Below, piece after piece: positions 38,901 through 47,587 of a stretch of 61,701 nt of DNA. Numbering within the stretch: position 1 is the first letter of the stretch; every line of letters starts with the position of its first letter. This DNA is from Prevotella sp. (lineage in GTDB: Bacteria > Bacteroidota > Bacteroidia > Bacteroidales > Bacteroidaceae). The translations under genes were made by a program, and so were the position numbers. The notes under the pieces were generated by a model. It saw only the letters and a program-made list of their open reading frames with translations. It did no database searches and was not told the DNA's origin. Location of the stretch: the NCBI GenBank assembly GCA_017650905.1, contig JAGCDZ010000024.1, positions 1 through 61,701 on the forward strand, in the 5' to 3' direction.

Positions 38901-40618
38901 GAAACAGTTCAGTTGTATACATTTCCTCTAACCGTGATTGGACTGCTCAGCCTAACCGTGATAAGGATAGACTTGGTAGTGTAACTATCTACTGGTTGTC
39001 AGGTAATGACAATACGGAGTCTCCTGCTGCCGATGCTAATGAACTATACTGGACTTTGGATGCAACTGATGTTTATAAGATTCTCCCTGCTCGTGAGAAG
39101 ACTTATACCACCAAGGTTATCTTCGTATCTAGTCGTCCGACTGACTATGGTAACATTGAGTTGACCCTGAAGAACAAGATTAAGTTGCCTGATGCTCCTG
39201 AGTTGATGTATTATCAGAACTACTGGTATGATAAGTACAATGCACATTATGTACTGCCTGTTCAGTATAACACGAAGGCTTACTATGATCAGCTGATTGG
39301 TGCTACTGCAAACAACAGTCAGTATAATCCAGCTAACATTCGTCCTGCAAATGCATACACTGACGAGGAGGGTAATGCCGGTGCATACTGTGTATACAAC
39401 AACAACCTGTTCAATGCATTCACATTCAACCAGACTGAATATCTCGATGCAGCGAAGACGATTAAGAATAAGTATTACAATACACCTATTCCAACAATTG
39501 ACAACTACAATTGTGCTGATTGGGACTTCCAGTTCCGTCTTGTTCAGAATGTAAGTGGTGTTGCTGCACGTCCTCAGTATTGGACTCCTACTGCTACAGA
39601 GCCTCTGCTGACTCAGGGTGTTGCTGGTACATATACTCAGGCTAATCAGTATAAGCCAACCGGTGGTACAACCAACCTGGATGGTGCTGCATTTGGTGCA
39701 TACAACTTGTTGACACAGCGCGGTTCTGATGCAACTAACTATCGTGATGCTATCTGGATGAACTGGTATAATGACGACAAGGCTACTACAGGTGCTGAGC
39801 CCGGAACAGTTATTTCTGGTGATGGTTCATGGGCTTGGAACGTGAACGATGCTGCTTCTCGTCCATATCTGTTCGCAGACCACTTCAACCTCCGCAACCA
39901 GTCGCTGATTAACGAAATCGAGTCTAACGGTATCGGTAAGGCACCGACATTCACCGACAATAAGAAGGTGACCATGGGTATGTTCCTCGCTTGGAATGCT
40001 TACAACGTTGAGTGCATTAAGTCTTATGACATCTGTCTGGTTGCTCCTCTGGATATCAATGCTGCCCTTGATGGCTTCTTCGAGGAAGGTCTTGTATCTG
40101 GTTCGTTCGTGAACTGCGCTGGTGCATTCACAATGGTTGACTTCCGTGGTTATGAGGTGAAGGATCAGGCTCCGAGATATAACGTCTTCATCAATGGCCA
40201 GCGTGAGACTGAATACGAGTTTACGAAGTATCGTGATAGGCTGTATGACTACTACGAGTGCCAGGAGCCTGTATTCGATCTGACTAAGATTAAGTACGGT
40301 ATGAAGTATGAGAACGGCAACGTGGTTGTTGATAACTCTGTAACCATCAAGAATGTTACATCTAAGGGTCTGACCTCTGCACAGATTGAGCAGTACACCA
40401 ATGGTAACGTGGTTCTCTCTGTTGAGCAGTTCAATCCTGATGGCGTTGCTGATACTCAGTGGCTGCGCTTCAAGAACAATGGTGGTTCTAACGTTGAGGA
40501 TGTTGTTAAGGTATTCATCCCGGCTACAATGAGATATGGCTTCGGTACTGTTACCAAGTATGTACAGCTCAAGCTCTATCCTCGTGGTGAAGTTCCCGGA
40601 TCAGTTCGCAACCGCTAA
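35978..40618 (+). CDS. Giant surface lipoprotein with a long coiled-coil stalk
   Basis: I do not recognise a named family with confidence. The 1546 residues start with a lipoprotein signal (FVSC, acylated Cys25), followed at once by KDYDDD, which resembles the acidic surface-export signal of Bacteroidetes lipoproteins. Residues about 30-525 are predicted coiled coil, rich in Ala, Leu, Glu and Lys, with a recurring phrase KADxxxV or variants near 37, 97, 145, 195, 251, 338 and 389. Residues about 530-1546 are beta-rich with many aromatics. Similar N-termini occur in Bacteroidetes proteins annotated as PL29-lyase-like (DUF4988); I cannot see a catalytic domain. A strong-looking promoter and uniform codon use suggest high expression. 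Confidence 0.85.
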   Translation: MKRKIFSKLLMGAFFIASVSAFVSCKDYDDDINANKADIKAVQEQLATLTSNLNSVQSQLQSQKTELEKELATAKSQLETQIANAKAELNAAIEKKADQSTVDALALRVSTLETNLAALKAAYEAKIATIESALASLQALIDKKADITYVDNAIAILNSAIEGKVAKDDFAAFKNEVAKLQNDLNNLATLANSKADQKDIDHAVENINAKLAALEETMKTVVPQSEISGLKETITALQNSVNSLTQAVSAKAEQSAVDQLNLFYKELKEQVNALVTPAQLESAIATLKAEVEAKGAEQTAELQAAIAKVQEAVDANKTAAADDLKAAVETINAALGTKANVSDLEAAVQDLNKAKDDIVDILQKYAAVTGDIAGINTTIANIQSELASKAGAADVAQLGGDFAAFKGVVDGKFTADGIAIEALNVQTAAINKFLGELQEGATLAKTLEELKAAMSADAAAKVAAEETARVNAITGVKTEISDLQKQLYGDAEAGTTGDIDKLKSDFNKIDEKIQTSIDENLANLMVFVQHMLTSVTLIPQLYLNGIEAIQFVSVEYTPQVKDYTIVPDKYGDATQYSGYWTSNGTTPVWAALNDHQLVNKAFAPAVRVDNGETEAYYRLSPAVVKEDEIDTEKIKFVCTTAETTTRAAVLTDDNPVKPTFASLDKGVLTVKLNKTITESLRYDGETGGKNDVIASLMVPRKANAEKQIEEQEIYSEFNLIDEITISPRIAALNKVEYNKTYVFNGNTAATRHNPNIAMQYHFIDSAKIWRSQVDQNVWVKEEVQYDEEFDLLQLVTGCYDNNGHKEITKEQLAKYGLEFRFYKPTKSYGDPLSINYNFTDQQVFAKIEGSKISATLPSGTSALGNRAVIGKEPIVRVELIDVNHNNNLVDMAYFKIKFVDNTPKKPAIQVTEETEQTLECYGNEMRIKWDQFIEDVYAQMEGTYGTGLSWQEFRAVYPAADVERDGQKFNVTYGGNSSVVYISSNRDWTAQPNRDKDRLGSVTIYWLSGNDNTESPAADANELYWTLDATDVYKILPAREKTYTTKVIFVSSRPTDYGNIELTLKNKIKLPDAPELMYYQNYWYDKYNAHYVLPVQYNTKAYYDQLIGATANNSQYNPANIRPANAYTDEEGNAGAYCVYNNNLFNAFTFNQTEYLDAAKTIKNKYYNTPIPTIDNYNCADWDFQFRLVQNVSGVAARPQYWTPTATEPLLTQGVAGTYTQANQYKPTGGTTNLDGAAFGAYNLLTQRGSDATNYRDAIWMNWYNDDKATTGAEPGTVISGDGSWAWNVNDAASRPYLFADHFNLRNQSLINEIESNGIGKAPTFTDNKKVTMGMFLAWNAYNVECIKSYDICLVAPLDINAALDGFFEEGLVSGSFVNCAGAFTMVDFRGYEVKDQAPRYNVFINGQRETEYEFTKYRDRLYDYYECQEPVFDLTKIKYGMKYENGNVVVDNSVTIKNVTSKGLTSAQIEQYTNGNVVLSVEQFNPDGVADTQWLRFKNNGGSNVEDVVKVFIPATMRYGFGTVTKYVQLKLYPRGEVPGSVRNR

Positions 40619-40673
40619 TTGAACGTGACATTTATTGAATACAATAGAGTTATTCAGTAGATTAACATAACTA

Positions 40674-40707
40674 AAGAGTGCTCTAAACGGTTAGAGCACT
40701 CTTTTTT
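40674..40707 (+). terminator. Strong terminator after the giant lipoprotein
   Basis: AAGAGTGCTCTAA (40674-40686) pairs perfectly with TTAGAGCACTCTT (40691-40703), with an ACGG loop and a T6 run. The next gene starts 25 bp later with no visible promoter between. Confidence 0.92.
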
Positions 40708-40731
40708 CAAAAAATAGGAATATTAAAGAAA

Positions 40732-41271
40732 ATGAAGAAATTTTTTTATCTGTGTATAATCGTTGCTGTCGGATTCTCATTGGTATCTTGTGGTAACAAG
40801 AATCCAAAGAATGAAGAAGCCGTAGAGCAAGACCCCTATTACAGCTCCTCAATGGAACGCTCAGCTGCCGATACTGCTGCTATTGTACAGTTGGCTACCC
40901 AATATCTCGATCTTCTGAAGGAGAATAAGATTACCGAGGCTGTAGATATGCTTCATGAGGTTGATTCTGTTGAACTGAAGCCATTAAGTAATGAGCGCAA
41001 GAATACGGTGATCAATGGTCTTAAGAAATATCCTGTTCTCAGTTATACAATTGAGGAGATAAAGATGTTTACAGATGACAATACTGAACTTCGTTATGTC
41101 TATGAGTTCATGCCAAAACCAGAAGGAGCTGATAATCTGCCCAATACGATGAAGGGTCTGATTGGTTTCTTCCGCCTTGGTGAAACATGGTATATGACTG
41201 TTCCTGAGGATAAGGTCGATCCAACGATCAACGACATGAAGAATGCGGAATATTCATCAGATAATAATTAA
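40732..41271 (+). CDS. Small lipoprotein (NTF2/DUF4878-like appearance)
   Basis: A 179-residue lipoprotein with signal MKKFFYLCIIVAVGFSLVSC (acylated Cys20). The residues after the cysteine (GNKNPKN) lack an acidic export signal, so it probably faces the periplasm. The body (about 45-165) alternates helix (AAIVQLATQYLDLLKENKITEAVDML) and strands ending in GETWYMTVPEDK, similar to NTF2-like folds; this is inference from pattern only. It lies between the giant lipoprotein and ompA, 11 bp before the latter. It has no promoter that I can see, so it may depend on read-through. Confidence 0.82.
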   Translation: MKKFFYLCIIVAVGFSLVSCGNKNPKNEEAVEQDPYYSSSMERSAADTAAIVQLATQYLDLLKENKITEAVDMLHEVDSVELKPLSNERKNTVINGLKKYPVLSYTIEEIKMFTDDNTELRYVYEFMPKPEGADNLPNTMKGLIGFFRLGETWYMTVPEDKVDPTINDMKNAEYSSDNN

Positions 41272-41282
41272 GCAAGAAACAA

Positions 41283-42413
41283 ATGAAGAAGATTAAGACT
41301 TTACTCGTAGGCGCGCTGCTGATGCTCTGCGCTTCTACATCTGCTCAGGCTACTTACGAGGCAGCTGATGGAACGATATACGAGTTCCAGAAGCATTTCT
41401 TTGTAAACTTGGGCATTGGTGGTCAGTACACCTTGGGTGAGGCCAAGTTTGATAAATTGCTCTCTCCCAACGCTCAGGTTGCATTGGGCTATCAGTTCAG
41501 TCCTGTGTTTGCTGCCCGTTTGCAGGGTAATGCCTGGCAGTCGAAGGGTGGATGGAACGGCTACGGCAATCCTCCTATCACAAAAGACTACAGCTTCTAC
41601 TATGTAGCTCCCGGCATTGACCTGATGTTTAACCTCAGCAACCTGTTCTGCGGTTGGAACCCCAATCGTGTATTCAACCTGACAGCTTTCTTAGGCGGTG
41701 GTGCCAACATTGCATGGGGTAATGGCCAGGCTAAGGGTATTGCTCAGGAGCTTGGTTCTTCTAAGTCAAACTATTTGTTGGAGTATGTTTGGGATGGTAC
41801 AGAAATCCGCCCCTTCGGACGTGCTGGTCTTGAGGCTGCATTCAAGATTTCTGACGCTGTTGCATTCACCATTGAGGGAAATGCCAACCTGCTTAGCGAC
41901 AAGTACAATTCAAAGAAGGCCGACAACCCAGACTGGTACTTCAATGCACTGGTTGGTCTGCGTATCAACCTTGGCAAGACTTATAATAAGATTCTGCCTC
42001 CGCCTCCCGCACCAGCACCCGCTCCGCAGCCCGTTGTTGAGCCGGAGCCTGTTCCTGCACCTGCACCTGCTCCCGTAGTGGAGACGATTGAGCCTATTCG
42101 TCGTGATGTGTTCTTTGTCATCAACAAGACAGAGATCACCCTCACTGAGGCTCAGAAGGTGAAGGATATTGCTGAATACATGAAGAAGTATCCTAAGTCG
42201 AAGGTGGTTGTGACTGGTTATGCTGATGCTGGTACTGGTAACGATAAGATCAACGATCGTCTGGCCGCTGGCCGTGCCGATGCTGTTGTGAAGTCGCTCA
42301 TTAACGACTACGGTATCTCTTCAGATCGTATTTCTTATGACTCTAAGGGTTCACGTGTGCAGCCGTTCGCTGAGAACGACCTCAACCGTGTATCTATTTG
42401 TATCGCAGAATAA
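41283..42413 (+). CDS. OmpA-family outer-membrane protein
   Basis: A 376-residue outer-membrane protein that should anchor the outer membrane to peptidoglycan. It has a signal peptide ([23 protein letters not shown]), an N-terminal beta-barrel (about 25-240), a proline-rich linker ([18 protein letters not shown], about 242-275) and a C-terminal OmpA-like domain (about 278-376). The peptidoglycan-binding loop is recognisable as [10 protein letters not shown] with [12 protein letters not shown], retaining the aspartate and arginine that contact diaminopimelate in the family. It probably cooperates with the surface lipoprotein encoded upstream, but that is inferred from position alone. Confidence 0.93.
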   Translation: MKKIKTLLVGALLMLCASTSAQATYEAADGTIYEFQKHFFVNLGIGGQYTLGEAKFDKLLSPNAQVALGYQFSPVFAARLQGNAWQSKGGWNGYGNPPITKDYSFYYVAPGIDLMFNLSNLFCGWNPNRVFNLTAFLGGGANIAWGNGQAKGIAQELGSSKSNYLLEYVWDGTEIRPFGRAGLEAAFKISDAVAFTIEGNANLLSDKYNSKKADNPDWYFNALVGLRINLGKTYNKILPPPPAPAPAPQPVVEPEPVPAPAPAPVVETIEPIRRDVFFVINKTEITLTEAQKVKDIAEYMKKYPKSKVVVTGYADAGTGNDKINDRLAAGRADAVVKSLINDYGISSDRISYDSKGSRVQPFAENDLNRVSICIAE

Positions 42414-42432
42414 GCATTACTTATTAATCAAT

Positions 42433-42465
42433 AAAAGCCTCTGGAGAAAAATCCAGAGGCTTTTT
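42433..42465 (+). terminator. Strong terminator after the OmpA gene
   Basis: AAAAGCCTCTGGA (42433-42445) pairs perfectly with TCCAGAGGCTTTT (42452-42464), 13 bp with a 6-nt loop, followed by T5. The LolD-like ATG lies seven bases downstream. Confidence 0.92.
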
Positions 42466-42471
42466 AGCAAT

Positions 42472-43200
42472 ATGATTACAATAGAGAATATCCATAAGAG
42501 TTTTGGCACCTTGGAAGTCTTGAAGGGTATCGATCTCCATATTGATAAGGGCGAGGTGGTGAGTATCGTCGGCCCTTCGGGTGCCGGTAAGACGACACTG
42601 TTGCAGATTATCGGTACGCTGGACAAACCGGATGCGGGTCGTGTAATTGTGGATGGTATTGATACCAGCCAATTATCGGCCAGGAAATTGAGTGATTTCC
42701 GCAACCAGCACCTTGGCTTTGTTTTTCAGTTCCACCAGTTGCTGCCGGAGTTTACGGCATTAGAGAATATCATGATTCCTGCTTATATTGCCGGTGTCTC
42801 ACAGAAGGAGGCCAAGAAGCGTGCAAAGGATTTGTTGACGTTTATGGGACTGGGTGAGCGTGCCTCGCACAAACCCAATGAACTCTCCGGTGGTGAGAAG
42901 CAGCGTGTGGCCGTTGCCCGTGCGCTGATCAATAACCCTGCCGTTATCTTAGCTGACGAACCTTCAGGATCATTGGATTCCAAGAACAAACAAGAGCTCC
43001 ATCAACTCTTCTTTGATCTGCGTGACAAGTTCGGGCAGACGTTTGTCATCGTGACGCATGATGAAAGTCTTGCTTCCATCACCGATCGAACAATTCATCT
43101 AAAGGATGGTGTTGTTGTCGGGGAATCCAGTAAGGAGAAAGAATCAGACAACAAGGTGGATATCGTCGTCACTGATGGTGATGATCTGTCGCTTGTATAA
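42472..43200 (+). CDS. LolD/MacB-type ABC transporter ATPase
   Basis: ATPase of the LolD/FtsE/MacB group, 242 residues. The ATG at 42472 gives the expected [12 protein letters not shown] start; the longer frame reads into ompA. It has Walker [12 protein letters not shown]-loop [18 protein letters not shown], signature [15 protein letters not shown] and Walker [13 protein letters not shown]. LolD releases lipoproteins from the inner membrane, so a role in exporting the neighbouring lipoproteins is attractive but unproven, and no LolCE-type permease is adjacent. The start codon follows a strong terminator by six bases, and the 3' end overlaps a convergent gene by 57 bp. Confidence 0.9.
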   Translation: MITIENIHKSFGTLEVLKGIDLHIDKGEVVSIVGPSGAGKTTLLQIIGTLDKPDAGRVIVDGIDTSQLSARKLSDFRNQHLGFVFQFHQLLPEFTALENIMIPAYIAGVSQKEAKKRAKDLLTFMGLGERASHKPNELSGGEKQRVAVARALINNPAVILADEPSGSLDSKNKQELHQLFFDLRDKFGQTFVIVTHDESLASITDRTIHLKDGVVVGESSKEKESDNKVDIVVTDGDDLSLV

Positions 43201-43770
43201 ATCGCCGACGGCCTGTTTGAAGATCTTCTTCGAGACTCCGAAACGGGCGGCGATTTCTTCAGCTGGCGATTTGTCGCCAAGGTCACAATGACCTTCGTGT
43301 TCGTAAAGGTAGCGTAACAGTTCTTCCGAGAAATCCAGGGCCAGTTCATGGCCCGTTTTCTTTTGATAGCGTTCCACCTTTGCTGTCGCCATCAGCCGAT
43401 GGGTCTTCTCATCTTCCATCACGTAAACATAGTATTTCTTGCCACGCTCCATGCGCTGTTTCTGTTCACGGAAGGGGCAGAACAGGTCTTTCATCAGTCC
43501 CCATTTCAAGAAAGCGCCATATTCATTAGTCCACGCACACTCCATCCACGCGAATTCTCCGACTTTGGCAATGGGATGCTCTGTGGTGGCAATGGTACGC
43601 TCGTCCTGATCCAGATAGATAAACACCTCTATCTCATCGCCGATGTGCATGTCTTTTGTCACATATCGGTTAGGCAAAAGGATATTGCCTTCATCACCCC
43701 CGTCCAGATATAGTCCGTAGTCTGTACGTTTTCTGATTCTTAGTGTATGATACTCTCCTAATTTCAGCAT
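43144..43770 (-). CDS. S1-type RNA-binding protein with a winged-helix C-terminus (CvfB-like)
   Basis: A 208-residue protein related to CvfB/YitL. It has OB/S1-type segments ([24 protein letters not shown], and [21 protein letters not shown]) followed by a winged helix ([27 protein letters not shown], about 165-195). It is shorter than the usual family length of about 280, lacking one S1 repeat. The ATG at 43770 lies 2 bp after the antiporter stop, so the two are probably co-transcribed; an in-frame TTG at 43776 is less likely. The 3' end overlaps lolD on the other strand. Confidence 0.88.
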   Translation of the reverse strand: MLKLGEYHTLRIRKRTDYGLYLDGGDEGNILLPNRYVTKDMHIGDEIEVFIYLDQDERTIATTEHPIAKVGEFAWMECAWTNEYGAFLKWGLMKDLFCPFREQKQRMERGKKYYVYVMEDEKTHRLMATAKVERYQKKTGHELALDFSEELLRYLYEHEGHCDLGDKSPAEEIAARFGVSKKIFKQAVGDLYKRQIITISDDDIHLVV

Positions 43771-43772
43771 AA

Positions 43773-45941
43773 TCAACTTCTTTTCTTATGAATCCACTGC
43801 GAGATGGTTGTGTAAAGTGACGTCTCCTCATGGTGCTGGGCCTCGGTGAAGCTCATACGGTCATCCTTCGGATCACCATACTGATCCGGGAAGATAATCA
43901 TGAGGTTCTTACCAGAGAAGTATTTCTGTAGTTCGTCAGGTAGACGTTCCAAGGCATTTTTGTAGGAGATGGTGCCTTTACGGGCGGTGATAACAACGAA
44001 CATGTGATCTTCCTGAATGTTCGCTGCTAGTTGTGGCAGTTCGTTCCAATGGCCCATCGGCGTATATTCGGCACGTACGTTGGGGTGACGGTTGTTGATG
44101 TATTCGCCAATCAGTTCGAGGGATTCCTCGCGGCCGTGGAACTGGATGCGACAATCAAGTTGTCCAGCAAAACGGCTCAGGCGTTCCAGCCAGCGATGGA
44201 AACCAGGCTCAAACTCTGCCCTTGATGGCACAGCCACTTGAATGCGTCGCAGGGTATTGAGGGGCTGCACAAAGCGGATGAGGATAATCTGACGGTTCAG
44301 GCCATTGTAGAGACTCTGGATGAAATCGCCCCAGAACTTGGGGGTGCGTTCTGTATGGACGTGCATGCCCATGATAATCTCAGAACTGCTGAACTCCCGG
44401 AAGGCGTGTTTGATGCCGTTGGCGATGTTTGATGCCAGGCGTACCTGTGTCTGCATCTGTACCTCAGCTGCAGAGGCCTGCTGTTGCAGCTGTTCCAACA
44501 AACGGAGTCCCATTTCACGATGTCTGACGGACTTTTCATCGTCATAGACGACATTCAGAGCCACGAGTCCTCTGTTCAACCGTTGGTTACGCATCAGTAG
44601 GGCCAAGGACAGTAGTTGTGGGGCAATCTCCTTGTATTTGACACAAAGCAGGATTTTCTCGTCATCTTCGGGGGTATTGGCATTTACCATAGCACCTGGA
44701 TAGGAAATGGTATCGCGACTCTGGGTGAGCACAATCTGCTGGGAGGCATGCTCTGTCATCAAGGTGGAGATGATACAAGTGACGAGAATCATCATGACAA
44801 CACCGTTCAACATGTCGCTGTTGACAAGATAGACACCTGGCGATACCTCCAGACGCATGCCAACCATCACCATGGCGATAGCACCGGCTGCGTGAGCAGA
44901 AGTCATGCCGAACATCATATTACCGTCACGCTGGGGCAATCGGAAAATCAGGCTGGAAAGGTAGGCTGCCACGGCTTTGCCGAAGGTGCCGAAGAAAGCG
45001 ATAAGACAGACAACCCATAAGACCTGAAGCGAGGTGAAGACCGTGCGTACATTGATTAGCATGCCGACACCTATCAGAAAATATGGAATGAAGACCGCAT
45101 TACCGATAAACTCGATGCGGTTCATCAAAGGGGAGACCTTTGGGATGTATCTGTTCAGGATCAGGCCTGAGAGAAAGGCGCCGAAAATGCCTTCCAAACC
45201 GATGGCTACCGAAAGTGCCGCAGAGAGGAACATCACAGCCAGTACGAAGATATACTGCATGACCGCATCGGAATAGTGGCGGAGGAAATAGCGTGCCAGA
45301 CGGGGAATGAGCCAGACGGAACCTGCGATGAAAACCGTGAGCTTTAAGAGAAAAGTGACAAGAGAGACGAAGAGGGAGGAATGGGTGTTGTCGGTGAGGC
45401 TGGCGGTAAAGAGGGTAGAGAGGGCTGCAATCATCACCAAGGCCAGGAAAAGCGAGATCATCGAGGAACCGACGGACAACTGGACGGAGGGATGCCGTTG
45501 CAGACCATATCTGCTGACGATGGGATATGCGATGAGGGTATTGGAAGCCATGATACAGCCTAAGAGGAAAGAGGCTGGATGGCTGTAGCCCAGCATCGTC
45601 CGTGACATGACGTAGGTGAGGATCAGTGGCACAAAACAGGTGAGCAGACCGAAGATCAGGAATTGGCGGGAGTTGCGCTTGACACTCTCCATGTCCATCT
45701 CAAGTCCTGCCAAGAACATGATATAGTAAAGACCGACACTTCCGAAAATCTCGAAAGAGATGTCGCGCTCCAGAATATTCAGACCATATTTGCCAATGAC
45801 GACACCTGCCAGCACCATACCAATGATATGCGGGATGCGCAGCTTGCTCATAATGATAGGGGCAAAGAGAATAATCATCAGCACGACGAAGAAAATCATC
45901 GTGGGGTCGGTTATTGGGAAATATGCAGCCACTATAGCCAT
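43773..45941 (-). CDS. Cation:proton antiporter (CPA2/KefB-like) with a cytoplasmic sensory half
   Basis: Inner-membrane monovalent cation:H+ antiporter of 722 residues. The ATG at 45941 is chosen because it begins MAIVAAYFPITDPTMIFFVV directly after the promoter; the longer frame extends upstream through the promoter. The first 400 residues form about 12 hydrophobic segments, including GLYYIMFLAGLEMD and GAFLSGLILNRYIP typical of CPA2 transporters. The C-terminal 320 residues are soluble and resemble two universal-stress-protein-like domains. The -7 box ends eight bases before the ATG, so the mRNA is almost leaderless. Confidence 0.92.
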   Translation of the reverse strand: MAIVAAYFPITDPTMIFFVVLMIILFAPIIMSKLRIPHIIGMVLAGVVIGKYGLNILERDISFEIFGSVGLYYIMFLAGLEMDMESVKRNSRQFLIFGLLTCFVPLILTYVMSRTMLGYSHPASFLLGCIMASNTLIAYPIVSRYGLQRHPSVQLSVGSSMISLFLALVMIAALSTLFTASLTDNTHSSLFVSLVTFLLKLTVFIAGSVWLIPRLARYFLRHYSDAVMQYIFVLAVMFLSAALSVAIGLEGIFGAFLSGLILNRYIPKVSPLMNRIEFIGNAVFIPYFLIGVGMLINVRTVFTSLQVLWVVCLIAFFGTFGKAVAAYLSSLIFRLPQRDGNMMFGMTSAHAAGAIAMVMVGMRLEVSPGVYLVNSDMLNGVVMMILVTCIISTLMTEHASQQIVLTQSRDTISYPGAMVNANTPEDDEKILLCVKYKEIAPQLLSLALLMRNQRLNRGLVALNVVYDDEKSVRHREMGLRLLEQLQQQASAAEVQMQTQVRLASNIANGIKHAFREFSSSEIIMGMHVHTERTPKFWGDFIQSLYNGLNRQIILIRFVQPLNTLRRIQVAVPSRAEFEPGFHRWLERLSRFAGQLDCRIQFHGREESLELIGEYINNRHPNVRAEYTPMGHWNELPQLAANIQEDHMFVVITARKGTISYKNALERLPDELQKYFSGKNLMIIFPDQYGDPKDDRMSFTEAQHHEETSLYTTISQWIHKKRS

Positions 45942-45949
45942 TTCGTGTG

Positions 45950-45981
45950 CAAAGATACGAATTTTTTCTTTTGTTTCCAAA
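45950..45981 (-). promoter_or_regulatory. Antiporter promoter, nearly leaderless
   Basis: Minus-strand TTTG (45981-45978) and TATCTTTG (45957-45950), 20-bp spacing; eight bases separate the box from the ATG. Confidence 0.7.
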
Positions 45982-45989
45982 AAAAGTAG

Positions 45990-45997
45990 TACCTTTG
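45990..45997 (+). promoter_or_regulatory. Possible upstream asd promoter (P1)
   Basis: TACCTTTG at 45990-45997; the nearest TTTG is at a short 16-bp spacing. It would make a leader of about 105 nt for asd. Confidence 0.4.
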
Positions 45998-46040
45998 AAT
46001 CAAATTCGAGGGTACCCACGTTCGAAAAAACATAAAATTA

Positions 46041-46072
46041 TTTGGTTTTTTGCTCACTTAATCGTACCTTTG
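46041..46072 (+). promoter_or_regulatory. asd promoter (P2)
   Basis: TTTG at 46041-46044 and TACCTTTG at 46065-46072 with 20-bp spacing. The leader is about 30 nt. Confidence 0.75.
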
Positions 46073-46107
46073 CAGCCAAATTGTAACCATAATAATAATT
46101 AAACAAG

Positions 46108-47121
46108 ATGAAAGTAGCAATTGTTGGCGCGAGTGGCGCTGTGGGACAGGAGTTCCTGCGCATTCTCGCAGAGAGAAATTTCCCGATGGATGAACTGGTA
46201 TTGTTTGGCTCAGAGCGCAGTGCAGGCAGGAAGTACACGTTTAAGGGTAAGGAAATCGAAGTGAAGCTGTTGCAGCACAACGATGACTTCAAGGATGTGG
46301 ATATCGCCTTTACTTCTGCCGGTGCTGGTACATCGAAGGAATTTGCCGAGACAATTACGAAATACGGTGCTGTGATGATTGATAATTCTTCAGCTTTCCG
46401 TATGGATGACGATGTGCCCTTGGTCGTGCCTGAGTGCAATGCTGAAGATGCACTGAATCGTCCTCGTGGCATTATTGCCAATCCGAACTGTACCACGATT
46501 ATGATGGTGGTAGTGCTTCAGCCGTTGGAGAATATCTCGCATATCAAGCGCATCCACGTAGCTTCTTATCAGAGTGCCTCTGGTGCAGGTGCTGCTGCGA
46601 TGGCCGAACTGCAGCAGCAGTATAAGGAGATGGTAGAAGAGGGTGAGGTGAAGACTGTGAAGAAGTTCGCCCACCAACTGGCATATAATGTCATTCCTCA
46701 GATTGACGTGTTCCAGCCCAATGGCTATACCAAGGAGGAGATGAAGATGTACAACGAGACGCGTAAGATCATGCATACCGATGCCAAATGCTCAGCCATG
46801 TGTGTCCGTGTCAGCTCTTTACGTTCTCACTCTGAGTCTGTTTGGATTGAGACTGAGCGCCCCATCAGCGTTGAGGAGGCCCAAAAGGCGATTGCCGCTG
46901 CCCCTGGTTGTACGTTGAAGGATGATCCCACGACATTGACCTATCCAATGCCGCTGGAGACAGCCGGTAAGGACGATGTTTATGTTGGCCGTATCCGCAA
47001 GGATATCAGTGATGAGAACGGCCTGACCTTCTGGCTCAGTGGTGACCAGATCCGTAAGGGTGCGGCCCTGAATGCTGTGCAGATTGCAGAGTATCTGGTG
47101 AAGGTGGGCAATGTCAAGTAG
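46108..47121 (+). CDS. asd: Aspartate-semialdehyde dehydrogenase
   Basis: Reduces aspartyl phosphate to aspartate semialdehyde for lysine/diaminopimelate, threonine and methionine synthesis. The 337 residues start with the nucleotide-binding motif [15 protein letters not shown]. The catalytic cysteine lies in [10 protein letters not shown] near residue 131, and the substrate-binding region includes [12 protein letters not shown] and the histidine-containing [10 protein letters not shown]. No lysine riboswitch features were visible in the short leader. A lipoprotein gene overlaps its 3' end by 11 bases. Confidence 0.97.
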   Translation: MKVAIVGASGAVGQEFLRILAERNFPMDELVLFGSERSAGRKYTFKGKEIEVKLLQHNDDFKDVDIAFTSAGAGTSKEFAETITKYGAVMIDNSSAFRMDDDVPLVVPECNAEDALNRPRGIIANPNCTTIMMVVVLQPLENISHIKRIHVASYQSASGAGAAAMAELQQQYKEMVEEGEVKTVKKFAHQLAYNVIPQIDVFQPNGYTKEEMKMYNETRKIMHTDAKCSAMCVRVSSLRSHSESVWIETERPISVEEAQKAIAAAPGCTLKDDPTTLTYPMPLETAGKDDVYVGRIRKDISDENGLTFWLSGDQIRKGAALNAVQIAEYLVKVGNVK

Positions 47122-47581
47122 GCTCTTCTTGTTGCTGTTTCTGCCGTTGTTCATTTGCTGCGGTTCTGGCGATGACGACGGTAGCCGGCTGGCAGAACAG
47201 ATTGTCGGCACATGGTATCGCGGCTGGGAAGATGGAGATGTCGAGATTATAGGCGATGTGGATGTCACGCCTGAGGATTTTCTTTATCATTATTTCACGT
47301 TTTCCGGCGACGGTACCTATAACGGTATGGTAAGAGACGGTTCGTTTTGTGCTTACGATATATACGGCAATACGATTTACGCTGGTACCTACAAGTGCGA
47401 CAACGACAACCTTCGCTTGGAGTATCCGCAAGGTAGTCAGATACAGAAGATTCAAGCACGGGTTTTGTCTTTTGATGACATGACCATCAAGTTAGAGTAT
47501 AAAAATACGGATTTGGATGTCCCTGTGACCGTCCGGCTTAAACTCAGCATAACGCCGACGACACCACCGGATCCTTTCTGA
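47111..47581 (+). CDS. Small lipoprotein with lipocalin-like C-terminal part
   Basis: A 156-residue lipoprotein ([13 protein letters not shown], acylated at one of the paired cysteines) followed by GSGDDDG, an acidic stretch resembling the surface-export signal. The body has [33 protein letters not shown] and MTIKLEYK, a strand pattern common to lipocalin-like Bacteroidetes lipoproteins. No specific family can be named. The ATG overlaps the end of asd by 11 bases, and the stop lies 6 bp from the convergent DUF4249 gene. Confidence 0.8.
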   Translation: MSSRLFLLLFLPLFICCGSGDDDGSRLAEQIVGTWYRGWEDGDVEIIGDVDVTPEDFLYHYFTFSGDGTYNGMVRDGSFCAYDIYGNTIYAGTYKCDNDNLRLEYPQGSQIQKIQARVLSFDDMTIKLEYKNTDLDVPVTVRLKLSITPTTPPDPF

Positions 47582-47587
47582 TTCTTT

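Noticed and set aside
46073-46107. A lysine riboswitch before asd
   Set aside because: The leader from the main promoter is only about 30 nt, too short for that structure.
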